Part shown: piece by piece, positions 1 through 6,294 of the stretch
How positions within the stretch are numbered: the first letter of the stretch is position 1
Layout: each line of letters opens with the position of its first letter
From: Chthoniobacter flavus
GTDB taxonomy: Bacteria > Verrucomicrobiota > Verrucomicrobiia > Chthoniobacterales > Terrimicrobiaceae
Assembly (NCBI GenBank): GCA_945903555.1
Contig: CAMDOJ010000101.1
Span: 1-6,333 of the forward strand
Direction: 5' to 3'
Length of the DNA: 6,333 nt
Program-made: the position numbers and the translations under genes
Notes under the pieces: generated by a model
What the model was told of the DNA's origin: nothing
Database searches by the model: none
The model's input: only the letters and a program-made list of their open reading frames with translations

Positions 1-169
1 GGATCGTTTCGACTGCGAGTGAGGGCAAAGCAACATCCATGCCAAGAGTTTTTTTAGCTTTTTCCCTTAAGTTCTGGAAAAAAATGCCGAAGGCGGGAGC
101 CAAAAAGGGCAATTTTTGCCAGTAAGAGGGGCTTGGTTGGTGAATTTTATATCCAAAAGCAGCTTGCAT
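1..169 (-). CDS. Possible partial ORF of unknown function, cut by the left window edge
   Basis: Reading leftward from an ATG at 169-167, the frame stays open for 56 codons to the window edge. It encodes a peptide starting MQAAFGYKIHQPSPSYW and containing FFQNLREKAKKTLGMDVALP. A second in-frame ATG at 40-38 (MDVALPSLAVETI) could be the true start, in which case 41-169 would be upstream DNA. The frame also stays open upstream of 169 back to a stop at 331-329, so a GTG at 286-284 or 217-215 is formally possible, but that stretch overlaps the candidate RNA. No Shine-Dalgarno sequence precedes either ATG, which is also true of the real genes here. Many codons end in A or T, unlike the neighbouring genes, and T-rich runs produce much of the phenylalanine, so the segment may simply be non-coding. 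I recognise no family. Confidence 0.3.
   Translation of the reverse strand, partial: MQAAFGYKIHQPSPSYWQKLPFLAPAFGIFFQNLREKAKKTLGMDVALPSLAVETI
102..120 (-). terminator. Weak candidate intrinsic terminator, minus strand
   Basis: Read on the minus strand, GGCAA and TTGCC (120-116 and 112-108) form a 5-bp stem with a three-base AAA loop, followed after one C by five T residues (106-102). It lies about 240 bases beyond the purM stop codon and could end the purFM transcript. The stem is short. If the partial ORF at 1-169 is real and starts at 169, this hairpin lies inside it, so the two calls partly exclude each other. Confidence 0.22.
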
Positions 170-178
170 TTGGATTTT

Positions 179-316
179 AGGAGAGGGGCACAGTGCGTCT
201 CTCCGAGCCGGAGGCACCGCCTGTGTGCTTTGGCATGCTACTTGGTTCCAAGTATAGGAAGGGAGATAGAGTAGCCCTGTCTCCACACGGCCGGGACGGC
301 CATGCCCCTTTCTTTT
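179..316 (+). ncRNA. Candidate structured small RNA, family unknown
   Basis: Positions 179-190 (AGGAGAGGGGCA) pair with 303-314 (TGCCCCTTTCTT) over 12 consecutive base pairs, including two G·U wobbles (180·313 and 183·310). The 3' strand of this stem is itself U-rich (UUUCUUUU at 309-316), as at the end of a small RNA. Inside the stem are three elements: a hairpin at 193-217 (CTCCG/CGGAG, with outer GTGC/GCAC); an arm closed by 221-227/284-290, continuing through 237-243/269-275 and capped by TTCC/GGAA (246-249/257-260); and a small hairpin at 289-301 (GGCCG/CGGCC), which competes with the outermost pairs of the arm. The wobbles at 180·313, 183·310, 222·289 and 243·269 pair only if the plus strand is transcribed; on the minus strand each becomes an A-C mismatch. 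The closed rod with a branched middle recalls 6S RNA, but at about 138 bases it is short and I find no diagnostic sequence. It lacks the 5S rRNA loop C motif and the SRP RNA apical motif. I see no convincing promoter upstream. Confidence 0.35.
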
Positions 317-362
317 GCGATGCAAAGTCTAATTTTAAAGAAACAATGATATTAAAACCCAG

Positions 363-1388
363 TCAATCGATGACGACGTCCTGGGAACCGGGGATAATTT
401 CCCCGATTCGGATGCCTTTGGTGAGTCGTAGGGCTTCGTCGGCTCGCTTGGCGGGAACGATGAGCACCATGCCGATCCCCATATTGAAAACTTGGTACAT
501 CTCGTCCATGGGGACATTCCCTAGGGTCTGGATGAGATGAAAAATCTGCGGCAGTTTCCAAGTGAAGCTGTGGATCGAGGCGCGGCACCCCTCGGGAAGG
601 ACGCGGGGAAGGTTGTCGAGAAGGCCACCACCCGTGATGTGGGCGGCACCATGGAGTATGCCTGCTGGAAGGGAGGCCATGAGCGGTTGGTAGTTCGGAT
701 GAACGCGGAGGAGTTCCTTGCCGAGGGGTTGGGTCATGCCGGGAGCGGGCTTGTCGAGCGGGAGCTTCGCTTTTTCGAGAAGGACATGGCGAGCCAGCGA
801 ATAGCCGTTCGTGTGAAGGCCATTTCCACGGAGTCCAATAAGCACGTCGCCGATGCGAACTTTCGAGCCGTCGAGCATTTTTGAGCGATCAACTACACCG
901 ACGATGGTTCCGGCGACATCGTATTCGCCTTTTTGATACATGCCGGGCATTTGGGCGGTTTCCCCGCCTATGAGGGCACACCCGCCGTCCTTGCAAGCCT
1001 TAGCAAAACCTTTGAGGATTTGCTTGAAGACGACTGGGTCGAGTTTTTCGCCACCGATGTAGTCGAGGAAAAATAGGGGGCGAGCACCAATAACGGCGAT
1101 GTCGTTGATGCAATGGTTCACGAGATCTTGGCCGATGGTATCGTGGCGATCGGTCGCGAAGGCGATTTTCAACTTGGTGCCCACGCCGTCCACGCTGGAG
1201 ACAAGCACAGGTTCCTTCAGGCCTTTGAAGTTGGGCTGAAAAAGACCACCGAAGCCGCCGATTTTTCCGAGAACCTCGGGACCGTGGGTGGCGCTAACGA
1301 GGGCGTGAATACCCTTTTTGACTTTGTTGCCGAGGTCCACATCGACGCCGGCGGCGGCATAGGCTTTTTGTTTACTTGGAGTTTTCAA
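363..1388 (-). CDS. purM: Phosphoribosylformylglycinamidine cyclo-ligase (AIR synthetase)
   Basis: PurM closes the imidazole ring in step 5 of de novo purine synthesis, converting FGAM and ATP to AIR, ADP and phosphate in the cytoplasm, as a homodimer. With the TTG start at 1388-1386 the protein has 341 residues, the usual length. Family signatures run in order: AGVDVDLGN (about 13-21), SSVDGVGTK (64-72, ATP and substrate region), NDIAVIGARPLFFLDY (95-110), GGETAQMPGMY (141-151), GLHTNGYSLAR (190-200), HITGGGLLDNLPRVLP (250-265) and FNMGIGMVL (301-309). The TTG start is chosen because the family begins shortly before the AGVD motif, and because it overlaps the purF stop codon as TTGA, a classic translational-coupling arrangement. 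The frame is open 40 codons further upstream, but that part lies inside purF and has no PurM character. It is expected to be co-transcribed with, and translationally dependent on, purF. No Shine-Dalgarno motif precedes the TTG. Domain and residue assignments rest on family knowledge. Confidence 0.96.
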   Translation of the reverse strand: MKTPSKQKAYAAAGVDVDLGNKVKKGIHALVSATHGPEVLGKIGGFGGLFQPNFKGLKEPVLVSSVDGVGTKLKIAFATDRHDTIGQDLVNHCINDIAVIGARPLFFLDYIGGEKLDPVVFKQILKGFAKACKDGGCALIGGETAQMPGMYQKGEYDVAGTIVGVVDRSKMLDGSKVRIGDVLIGLRGNGLHTNGYSLARHVLLEKAKLPLDKPAPGMTQPLGKELLRVHPNYQPLMASLPAGILHGAAHITGGGLLDNLPRVLPEGCRASIHSFTWKLPQIFHLIQTLGNVPMDEMYQVFNMGIGMVLIVPAKRADEALRLTKGIRIGEIIPGSQDVVID

Positions 1389-2839
1389 AGGAGACGGGCG
1401 GTTGGAGCTTCGAGGAGGCGGGCTTGGGAACGGCGTTTTTCCATGATGAGTTTGTCGAATTTCGAATCGAACGGGACTGGATACTCGCCATTGAAGCAAG
1501 CCATACAAAATTCATTGGATTTGCGACCGGTGGCCCTCACCATTCCATCCACATCGAGATAGCCGAGAGAATCGGCGCCGAGGTATTTGCAGATTTCCTC
1601 CATCGTACACTGGTTAGCGAGGAGCTTCTCGGGATCAGGAAAGTCGATGCCGTAGTAACACGCATTCTTGTGCGGCGGGCAACTGATGCGCATGTGAACT
1701 TCCTTGGCGCCGTTTTCGCGAAGATTGACGACACGCGAGCGGGCGGTCGTGCCGCGAACAATCGAGTCATCGACAACAACGACGCGTTTGCCCTCGACGG
1801 CGGAACGAATGAGGTTGAGTTTCACGCGCACATTGAAGTCGCGGATCATTTGTGTCGGCTGGATAAACGTGCGGCCGATGTAGTGGTTTCGGACAAAGGC
1901 GGGGTAATAGGGAATACCAAGTTCCTCGGAAAAACCCAGCGCGGCAAAAATTCCAGAGTCTGGAACAGGAATGACAAGATCGGCTTCGACCGGATGACGA
2001 CGGGCGAGTTCCCTCCCCATCTCGACACGGGCAATACTCACATTCGTTCCCGCGAGATTGCTATCCGGGCGAGCGAAGTAAACGTATTCGAAAATGCAAA
2101 ACGCGCTCCGCTCTTTTTTAAAGGGCCACTCGCTACGAAGACCATTATCGTCGATGATGACGACTTCGCCGGGTTCCACGTCGCGGATGAATTCAGCGTG
2201 AATGAGATCGAACGCACAACTCTCGGAGGAGAGGACGTAGGCCCCATCGAGCTTGCCGATACAAAGCGGCCGAAAGCCGTGCGGGTCACGGAAACCGATA
2301 ATTTCGCTCTCGCCCATAAGCACGATCGAAAACGCACCCTGCAAGCGGCGCAAGGCCGCAATCCCGCCGCCCGCACTCGAAGGTTGGGCCAGCAAATGCA
2401 GAACGATCTCACTATCGACGGTGGTCTGAAAAATAGAGCCCTTTTCCTCGAGTTCCGAACGCAGCGCAGCGGCGTTGACGAGGTTTCCATTATGAGCGAT
2501 GGCGAGTTGACCTCGCGCGGTATCAACCACGAAAGGTTGGGCATTTTTGAGATTGCTTGAACCTGTCGTGGAATAACGAACATGCCCGATCGCACGCGAA
2601 CCTTTCAGTTTTTTGAGGTCTCTGGGTTTGAAAACCTGAGAGACCAGCCCCATGCCTTTGTGCGTGTGGTACGTCTTATCTTCGGGCTCTGCGGTGACAA
2701 TGCCAGCGCTCTCCTGCCCGCGATGCTGCAGGGCGAAGAGTCCATAGTAAGCCAGCATGGCGGCATCCGGATGGTTGTAGACAGCGAATACACCGCATTC
2801 GTGTGTTGGTTTTTGCAGAGGAGTCGTGAGCGATTTCAA
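1385..2839 (-). CDS. purF: Amidophosphoribosyltransferase (glutamine PRPP amidotransferase)
   Basis: PurF makes 5-phosphoribosylamine from PRPP and glutamine, the committed and feedback-controlled first step of purine synthesis. From the proposed TTG start (2839-2837) it has 484 residues, a normal length. The N-terminal Ntn glutaminase domain shows the nucleophile Cys15 in HECGVF, then QHRGQES (38-44), GHVRYST (85-91) and HNGN (116-119). The C-terminal phosphoribosyltransferase domain has the PRPP loop VVVVDDSIVRGTT (353-365). Four cysteines, at 248 (FCIFEYVYF), 394 (ACYYGID), 445 and 448 (CMAC), match the 4Fe-4S ligands of the Bacillus subtilis-type enzyme. A short propeptide of 14 residues would be removed to expose Cys15. 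The frame remains open upstream to ATGs at 2920 and 2980, but this 47-codon extension looks like A/T-rich promoter DNA and would give an unusually long propeptide, so TTG is preferred. It heads the purFM operon, and its last codons overlap purM. Confidence 0.95.
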   Translation of the reverse strand: MKSLTTPLQKPTHECGVFAVYNHPDAAMLAYYGLFALQHRGQESAGIVTAEPEDKTYHTHKGMGLVSQVFKPRDLKKLKGSRAIGHVRYSTTGSSNLKNAQPFVVDTARGQLAIAHNGNLVNAAALRSELEEKGSIFQTTVDSEIVLHLLAQPSSAGGGIAALRRLQGAFSIVLMGESEIIGFRDPHGFRPLCIGKLDGAYVLSSESCAFDLIHAEFIRDVEPGEVVIIDDNGLRSEWPFKKERSAFCIFEYVYFARPDSNLAGTNVSIARVEMGRELARRHPVEADLVIPVPDSGIFAALGFSEELGIPYYPAFVRNHYIGRTFIQPTQMIRDFNVRVKLNLIRSAVEGKRVVVVDDSIVRGTTARSRVVNLRENGAKEVHMRISCPPHKNACYYGIDFPDPEKLLANQCTMEEICKYLGADSLGYLDVDGMVRATGRKSNEFCMACFNGEYPVPFDSKFDKLIMEKRRSQARLLEAPTARLL

Positions 2840-2842
2840 AGC

Positions 2843-2859
2843 GGATAGGAAAATTATCC
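2843..2859 (-). promoter_or_regulatory. Small inverted repeat just upstream of the purF start
   Basis: Read on the minus strand, GGATA (2859-2855) and TATCC (2847-2843) form a 5-bp hairpin with a seven-base ATTTTCC loop, ending three bases before the proposed purF TTG. A GGAGG sequence overlaps its 5' foot and sits 17 bases from the TTG, too far for a normal Shine-Dalgarno site. If the hairpin forms, it would bring that purine-rich sequence close to the start codon. It could also be a chance repeat in A/T-rich DNA. Confidence 0.22.
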
Positions 2860-2942
2860 TCCAGGCCGTGGCATTCAAGATTTTTGCGTCTGAAATGATT
2901 TTTTTAGGTCGGTTCCCCATTTTTTGGCGGTAAGCAGACTGA

Positions 2943-2948
2943 TAATAT
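2943..2948 (+). promoter_or_regulatory. Possible -10 element for the tig-clpP-clpX operon
   Basis: TAATAT matches the sigma-70 -10 consensus at most positions and lies about 65 bases upstream of the tig ATG. Only T-rich sequence (2920-2926) stands at the proper -35 distance; a better-looking TTGGCG (2924-2929) is only 13 bases away. The call is tentative. Confidence 0.25.
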
Positions 2949-3012
2949 TTTTGGGTTTTGAGGGATACCGATTGCCCCATGGGATTGAATGTGCTTTTCT
3001 ACCCCGCTTATC

Positions 3013-4335
3013 ATGAATGTCTCTCTGGATTATCAACCAAATTGTATCGTCGGTCTTACTATCGAACTTCCAACTGATCGCGTAAAAAAAGAATGGGATG
3101 CCACCGCCAAGGGATTCCAAAAAATGGCCCGCATTCCCGGCTACCGACCCGGTAAAGCTCCGGCATCCATCGTCGAATCCCGCTACGCTAAGGACATCCA
3201 AGAGGAAGTTCAAAGCAAGCTCCTCCGCGAAGCGATCACCGAGGCCGCCGAGACCCACAAGATCCAACTCCACTCGATTGAAAAAGTGGACCACGTGGAA
3301 ATGACACCGGATAAGCAACTCCGCATTCGCGCCACCATCTCGACGATGCCGATCATCAATCTTCCCGATTACAAGTCCGTGACCGTCGAAGTCGCTAAAA
3401 AGATCGTCACCGACGAGGACATCTCCAACTTTATCGATTACCTTCGTGAGCCGCATTCCAGCTTCGATCCCGTCACCGATCGTTCGTTAGCGATGGAAGA
3501 TTACGCCGTCATTACCTATGAGGGAAAAATCGGCGACGAACTCCTTTCCTCCGTCGTTCCAACGGCACCAGCCCAACTCCACGGCCGCCGCAATGCCTGG
3601 GTTCTCATGAGCGAGGGCACCCTCTTTCCTGGCTTCTCCAAAGCCATCGAGGGCATGAATATTGAAGAAAGCCGCACATTCACCCTCGACGTGCCCGCCA
3701 CCTTCCCGATCACAGACCTACAAGGCAAACAAGTCACCTACACCGTCACCCTGCACGGCATTAACGTCAAAAAACTTCCCGACATCGATGATGCTCTCGC
3801 CGAGAAAATCGAACCCGGTCTCACATTGGAAACACTCAAGGAAAAAATTCGTCAGAACCACGAGTCCAACTTTCAGGATAAATTCCTCTCGGAAAAGAAA
3901 AATGCCATCGTCAAAAACCTCCTCGACAGCTTCACCTGCGATCTGCCGGAGAGCGTTGTGGCAGCCGAAGCCAACACCCTCCTCAAGCAAATCGTTGCCG
4001 AAAACCAATCCCGCGGAGTGAGCGACGAGGACCTTAAATCCCACACAGCTGAGATTTTTGAGACCGCTTCGACGACCGCCCGCGACCGCGTGCGCGCAAA
4101 TTTCCTCCTCCTCCGCATCGCTAAGGAAGAGAATATCCAGATCGCCGAAGCCGAACTCTACCAAGCCCTCTTCGAGATGTCCCAACGCTACGAGGTCCCG
4201 ATCAAAAAGCTCGCCACAGACATGTCAAAAAGCGGAGGCATCAACCGTCTGCGCGAGCAGATCCTCATTAGCAAGGCCCTTGATTTGGTTGCATCCACTG
4301 CTACCGTTAACGAACCTGCGGCATCCGCAGCTTAA
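3013..4335 (+). CDS. tig: Trigger factor, ribosome-associated chaperone
   Basis: Trigger factor binds ribosomal protein L23 at the exit tunnel and shields nascent chains; most members also have peptidyl-prolyl isomerase activity. The 440-residue protein has the usual length and three parts. The N-terminal ribosome-binding domain (about 1-115) carries the signature loop IPGYRPGKAP (41-50). An FKBP-like isomerase domain spans about 160-255 and retains FPGF (205-208) and the hydrophobic strands. A helical C-terminal chaperone domain (about 256-430) is rich in charged and amphipathic segments. The isomerase part is divergent: the usual VDGExFEGG stretch is poorly kept. Start choice: an in-frame ATG at 2989 exists, but the ATG at 3013 gives the compact family N-terminus (MNVSLDY). 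No Shine-Dalgarno sequence is visible at either. It is first in the tig-clpP-clpX order, common in many bacteria, and lies 14 bases before clpP. The tail (PAASAA) is low complexity. Confidence 0.95.
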   Translation: MNVSLDYQPNCIVGLTIELPTDRVKKEWDATAKGFQKMARIPGYRPGKAPASIVESRYAKDIQEEVQSKLLREAITEAAETHKIQLHSIEKVDHVEMTPDKQLRIRATISTMPIINLPDYKSVTVEVAKKIVTDEDISNFIDYLREPHSSFDPVTDRSLAMEDYAVITYEGKIGDELLSSVVPTAPAQLHGRRNAWVLMSEGTLFPGFSKAIEGMNIEESRTFTLDVPATFPITDLQGKQVTYTVTLHGINVKKLPDIDDALAEKIEPGLTLETLKEKIRQNHESNFQDKFLSEKKNAIVKNLLDSFTCDLPESVVAAEANTLLKQIVAENQSRGVSDEDLKSHTAEIFETASTTARDRVRANFLLLRIAKEENIQIAEAELYQALFEMSQRYEVPIKKLATDMSKSGGINRLREQILISKALDLVASTATVNEPAASAA

Positions 4336-4349
4336 TCTACCACTAATAT

Positions 4350-4979
4350 ATGCTAGTCCCAATTGTTGTTGAACAAACCGGCCGCGGCGAACGCAGCTAC
4401 GACATCTACTCCCGGCTCCTCAAAGACCGCATCATTTTCATCGGCACCGGTATCGATGATAACGTCGCGAACCTCGTTATAGCCCAGCTTCTCTTCCTTC
4501 AAATGGAAGACGCGAAAAAAGACATCAACATCTACATCAATTCGCCCGGCGGATCGGTCTCCGCTGGCCTTGCGATTTATGATACGATGCAATTCGTCAA
4601 CTGCGATGTGAACACCTACTGCATGGGCCTCGCTGCGAGCATGGGTGCCGTTCTCCTCTGCGCAGGAACAAAGGGAAAACGCTACGCACTGCCGAATTCC
4701 GACATCATGATCCACCAAGTCTCCGGCGGCGCCAAAGGCCAAGCCAGCGACGTGGAACGCCAAGTCGAATTCATGTTCAAGCTCAAAAAACGCCTGAACC
4801 GTCTCCTCGCACACCACACAGGTCAGACAGTCGAGCAGGTCGAGCGTGATGCAGATCGTGACAACTACATGACCGCCGACGAAGCCAAAGCCTATGGTCT
4901 CGTCGACGAAGTCGTGAAATCTCGCAAAGAGGTGAAAGAAATCACGGACGTCATCAAAGCCGCTACTGAAACCAAATAA
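4350..4979 (+). CDS. clpP: ATP-dependent Clp protease, proteolytic subunit ClpP
   Basis: ClpP is a serine peptidase that forms a double heptameric barrel and degrades proteins fed in by ClpX or other Clp ATPases. The protein has 209 residues, a typical length. The catalytic triad is visible: Ser97 in GLAASMGA, His122 in MIHQVSGG, and Asp171 in ERDADRDNYM, assigned by the 49-residue spacing from the histidine in well-studied ClpPs. The oxyanion region SPGGSV (65-70) and the nucleotide-like core helices are present. The residue after HQ is Val, where most ClpPs have Pro. The N-terminus (MLVPIVVEQTGRGER) is close to the mature form of E. coli ClpP, so there is little or no propeptide. It begins 14 bases after tig and ends five bases before clpX, consistent with one transcript. 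No Shine-Dalgarno motif precedes the ATG (the context is CTAATATATG). Confidence 0.97.
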   Translation: MLVPIVVEQTGRGERSYDIYSRLLKDRIIFIGTGIDDNVANLVIAQLLFLQMEDAKKDINIYINSPGGSVSAGLAIYDTMQFVNCDVNTYCMGLAASMGAVLLCAGTKGKRYALPNSDIMIHQVSGGAKGQASDVERQVEFMFKLKKRLNRLLAHHTGQTVEQVERDADRDNYMTADEAKAYGLVDEVVKSRKEVKEITDVIKAATETK

Positions 4980-4984
4980 TCTAG

Positions 4985-6250
4985 ATGGCTCGGCCCAATA
5001 ACCTGACCATGTGTTCTTTCTGCGGGAAGAGCCAATCCGAAGTCCGTAAGCTTATCGCAGGCCCAGGTGTTTATATTTGCGACAGCTGCATTACGATTTG
5101 CAAAGGGATTCTCGAAAAAGAATTAAAAGACGACTCCCATAAATCCAAACCGAGCTTCAAAATACTCAAACCGAGCGAAATCAAGAAGCTCCTCGACCAG
5201 CACATCATTGGGCAGGACACCGCTAAGAAGGTTTTGGCCGTGGCCGTCCATAACCACTACAAGCGACTCGCCCAGCCACCACCAAGCACGGTCAACCTTG
5301 ACCCCTTGGCTGATGTCCAAATCGAGAAGAGCAACATCCTTTTGCTCGGCCCCACTGGCTCCGGAAAAACCCTCCTCGCCCGCACCCTCGCCCAGGTATT
5401 GGATGTCCCCTTCGCCATTGCTGACGCCACCTCGATCACCGAAGCGGGCTATGTCGGCGAAGACGTAGAGAATATTATCCTCCGCCTCCTTCAGAATGCG
5501 GACCACGACGTCAAGCGCTGCGAGATGGGCATCATTTATATCGACGAAATCGATAAAATCGGTCGCAAGACAGACAACGTGAGTATCACTCGTGACGTCT
5601 CCGGCGAAGGTGTCCAGCAAGCCCTGCTGAAAATTCTCGAGGCCGCCATCTGCAATGTCCCGCCCCAAGGCGGACGCAAACATCCGCAGCAAGAATACAT
5701 CCAAATCAACACGGAAAAAATCCTCTTCATCTGCGGCGGCGCTTTCGTTGGACTCGAAAAAATCATCCAAAAACGTTTGGGCAGTCGCACGATGGGCTTC
5801 AACGCTCCGATCCTCACGGATACCGATGTCGCCCGCCGCGAAACCGTGAAAAAAGTCGAACCCGAAGATCTCATTGCCTTCGGATTGATTCCCGAATTTA
5901 TCGGTCGCCTTCCAGTCGTCGCCGCACTCGAGGAACTCAACGAAGACCAACTTGTCTCCGTGCTCAGCGAACCTAAAAACTCACTGGTCAAGCAGTATAC
6001 CAAGCTCCTTGGCATGGATGGCGTTTCCTTGTCTTTCACGAAAGACGCCCTTCGCGCCATGGCCAGCGAAGCCATCACCAAAGGCACTGGCGCCCGCGCC
6101 CTTCGTTCCATGATCGAACGCATCATGCTAGACGTCATGTTTGATTGCCCAAACAGGGACGACATCAGCGAGGTCACAATCAATCGCGCCGTCGTGGAAG
6201 GCAAAAAAGCCCCCCTCCTCCGCCGCAAGCAGGAAAAAGACGCAGCCTAA
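4985..6250 (+). CDS. clpX: ATP-dependent Clp protease, ATP-binding subunit ClpX
   Basis: ClpX is a hexameric AAA+ unfoldase that recognises tagged proteins, unfolds them and threads them into ClpP. The 421-residue protein has the normal length and the complete motif set. The N-terminal zinc-binding domain has Cys10, Cys13, Cys32 and Cys35 (CSFC and CDSC). Walker A is GPTGSGKT (122-129), pore loop 1 is GYVG (155-158), Walker B is IIYIDEID (183-190), and the RKH loop is at 231-233. Sensor 1 is around 248-254, the arginine finger is Arg308 in PEFIGRLP, and sensor 2 is Arg371 in GTGARALRS. The ClpP-docking tripeptide is MGF (270-272), where E. coli has IGF. It starts five bases after clpP with no Shine-Dalgarno motif, so translation may be coupled to clpP. 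A hairpin spans its stop codon, and the operon terminator follows 44 bases later. Confidence 0.98.
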   Translation: MARPNNLTMCSFCGKSQSEVRKLIAGPGVYICDSCITICKGILEKELKDDSHKSKPSFKILKPSEIKKLLDQHIIGQDTAKKVLAVAVHNHYKRLAQPPPSTVNLDPLADVQIEKSNILLLGPTGSGKTLLARTLAQVLDVPFAIADATSITEAGYVGEDVENIILRLLQNADHDVKRCEMGIIYIDEIDKIGRKTDNVSITRDVSGEGVQQALLKILEAAICNVPPQGGRKHPQQEYIQINTEKILFICGGAFVGLEKIIQKRLGSRTMGFNAPILTDTDVARRETVKKVEPEDLIAFGLIPEFIGRLPVVAALEELNEDQLVSVLSEPKNSLVKQYTKLLGMDGVSLSFTKDALRAMASEAITKGTGARALRSMIERIMLDVMFDCPNRDDISEVTINRAVVEGKKAPLLRRKQEKDAA

Positions 6251-6257
6251 GGCTGCG
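6241..6257 (+). repeat. Perfect inverted repeat spanning the clpX stop codon
   Basis: CGCAGCC and GGCTGCG form a 7-bp GC-rich stem whose three-base loop is the TAA stop codon of clpX. No T tract follows, so on its own it is not an intrinsic terminator. It could protect the 3' end of the mRNA or slow the ribosome at the stop, but no function is shown by the sequence. Confidence 0.55.
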
Positions 6258-6294
6258 CCACGAATCTCTCAGCGCTCAAATGCTCGCAGAGAAT

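Larger units (their letters stand above)
1..362. other. Gene-poor stretch downstream of purM
   Basis: No confidently coding gene lies here. The left half (about 1-180) is visibly richer in A and T runs than the flanking genes, while about 183-308 is GC-rich and highly self-complementary. Besides the partial ORF, the weak terminator and the candidate RNA listed separately, there is a short perfect inverted repeat, TTTGC-GAT-GCAAA, at 314-326. The last 36 bases before the purM stop codon (about 327-362) are A/T-rich and show nothing recognisable. A forward ATG-less frame at 193-540 overlaps the RNA and the end of purM and is not credible as a gene. Confidence 0.6.
2840..3012. promoter_or_regulatory. 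Divergent promoter region between purF and tig
   Basis: These 173 bases separate the start codons of two divergent operons and must contain the promoters for both. The segment is rich in T and A runs (for example 2899-2905, 2920-2925 and 2948-2952). A TAATAT at 2943-2948 is the best plus-strand -10 candidate, and its complement gives TATTAT for the minus strand, so the same A/T core could serve either direction. I see no convincing -35 element at 16-18 bases from either. No purine riboswitch core and no full PurR operator palindrome are visible. Confidence 0.55.

Noticed and set aside
183..308. Possible 5S rRNA on the minus strand, because the three-way folding pattern and a TTCC/GGAA hairpin look similar
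   Set aside because: The near-universal CGAAC loop motif is missing, the arm is about 17 bases too long, and the closing stem pairs better as plus-strand RNA.
179..314. A miniature transposable element with terminal inverted repeats (12 bp at the two ends)
   Set aside because: No direct target-site duplication flanks the ends, and the interior is itself highly structured, as in an RNA gene. No second copy occurs in the window. It cannot be fully excluded without the genome.
1376..2560. A 394-codon plus-strand open frame opposite purF and the start of purM
   Set aside because: It is antisense to a gene with complete PurF motifs and shows no recognisable domain. Long antisense frames are expected opposite genes with GC-rich third positions.
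2883..2900. Possible PurR operator near ACGCAA on the minus strand upstream of purF
   Set aside because: Only one half-site matches the gammaproteobacterial consensus and the other half is degenerate; there is no reason to expect that regulator here.
2916..2928. The 13-mer CCCATTTTTTGGC occurs both here and at the operon terminator (6318-6330)
   Set aside because: A T-rich 13-base match is close to what chance gives in a window this size, and only the second copy is preceded by a hairpin.
2875..3456. A 193-codon minus-strand open frame opposite the start of tig and running into the promoter region
   Set aside because: It lies opposite a well-supported trigger factor and has no recognisable motif; it arises from the codon bias of tig.
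5123..5950. A 275-codon minus-strand open frame opposite clpX
   Set aside because: clpX carries every diagnostic AAA+ motif on the plus strand; the antisense frame has no family features and is a shadow.
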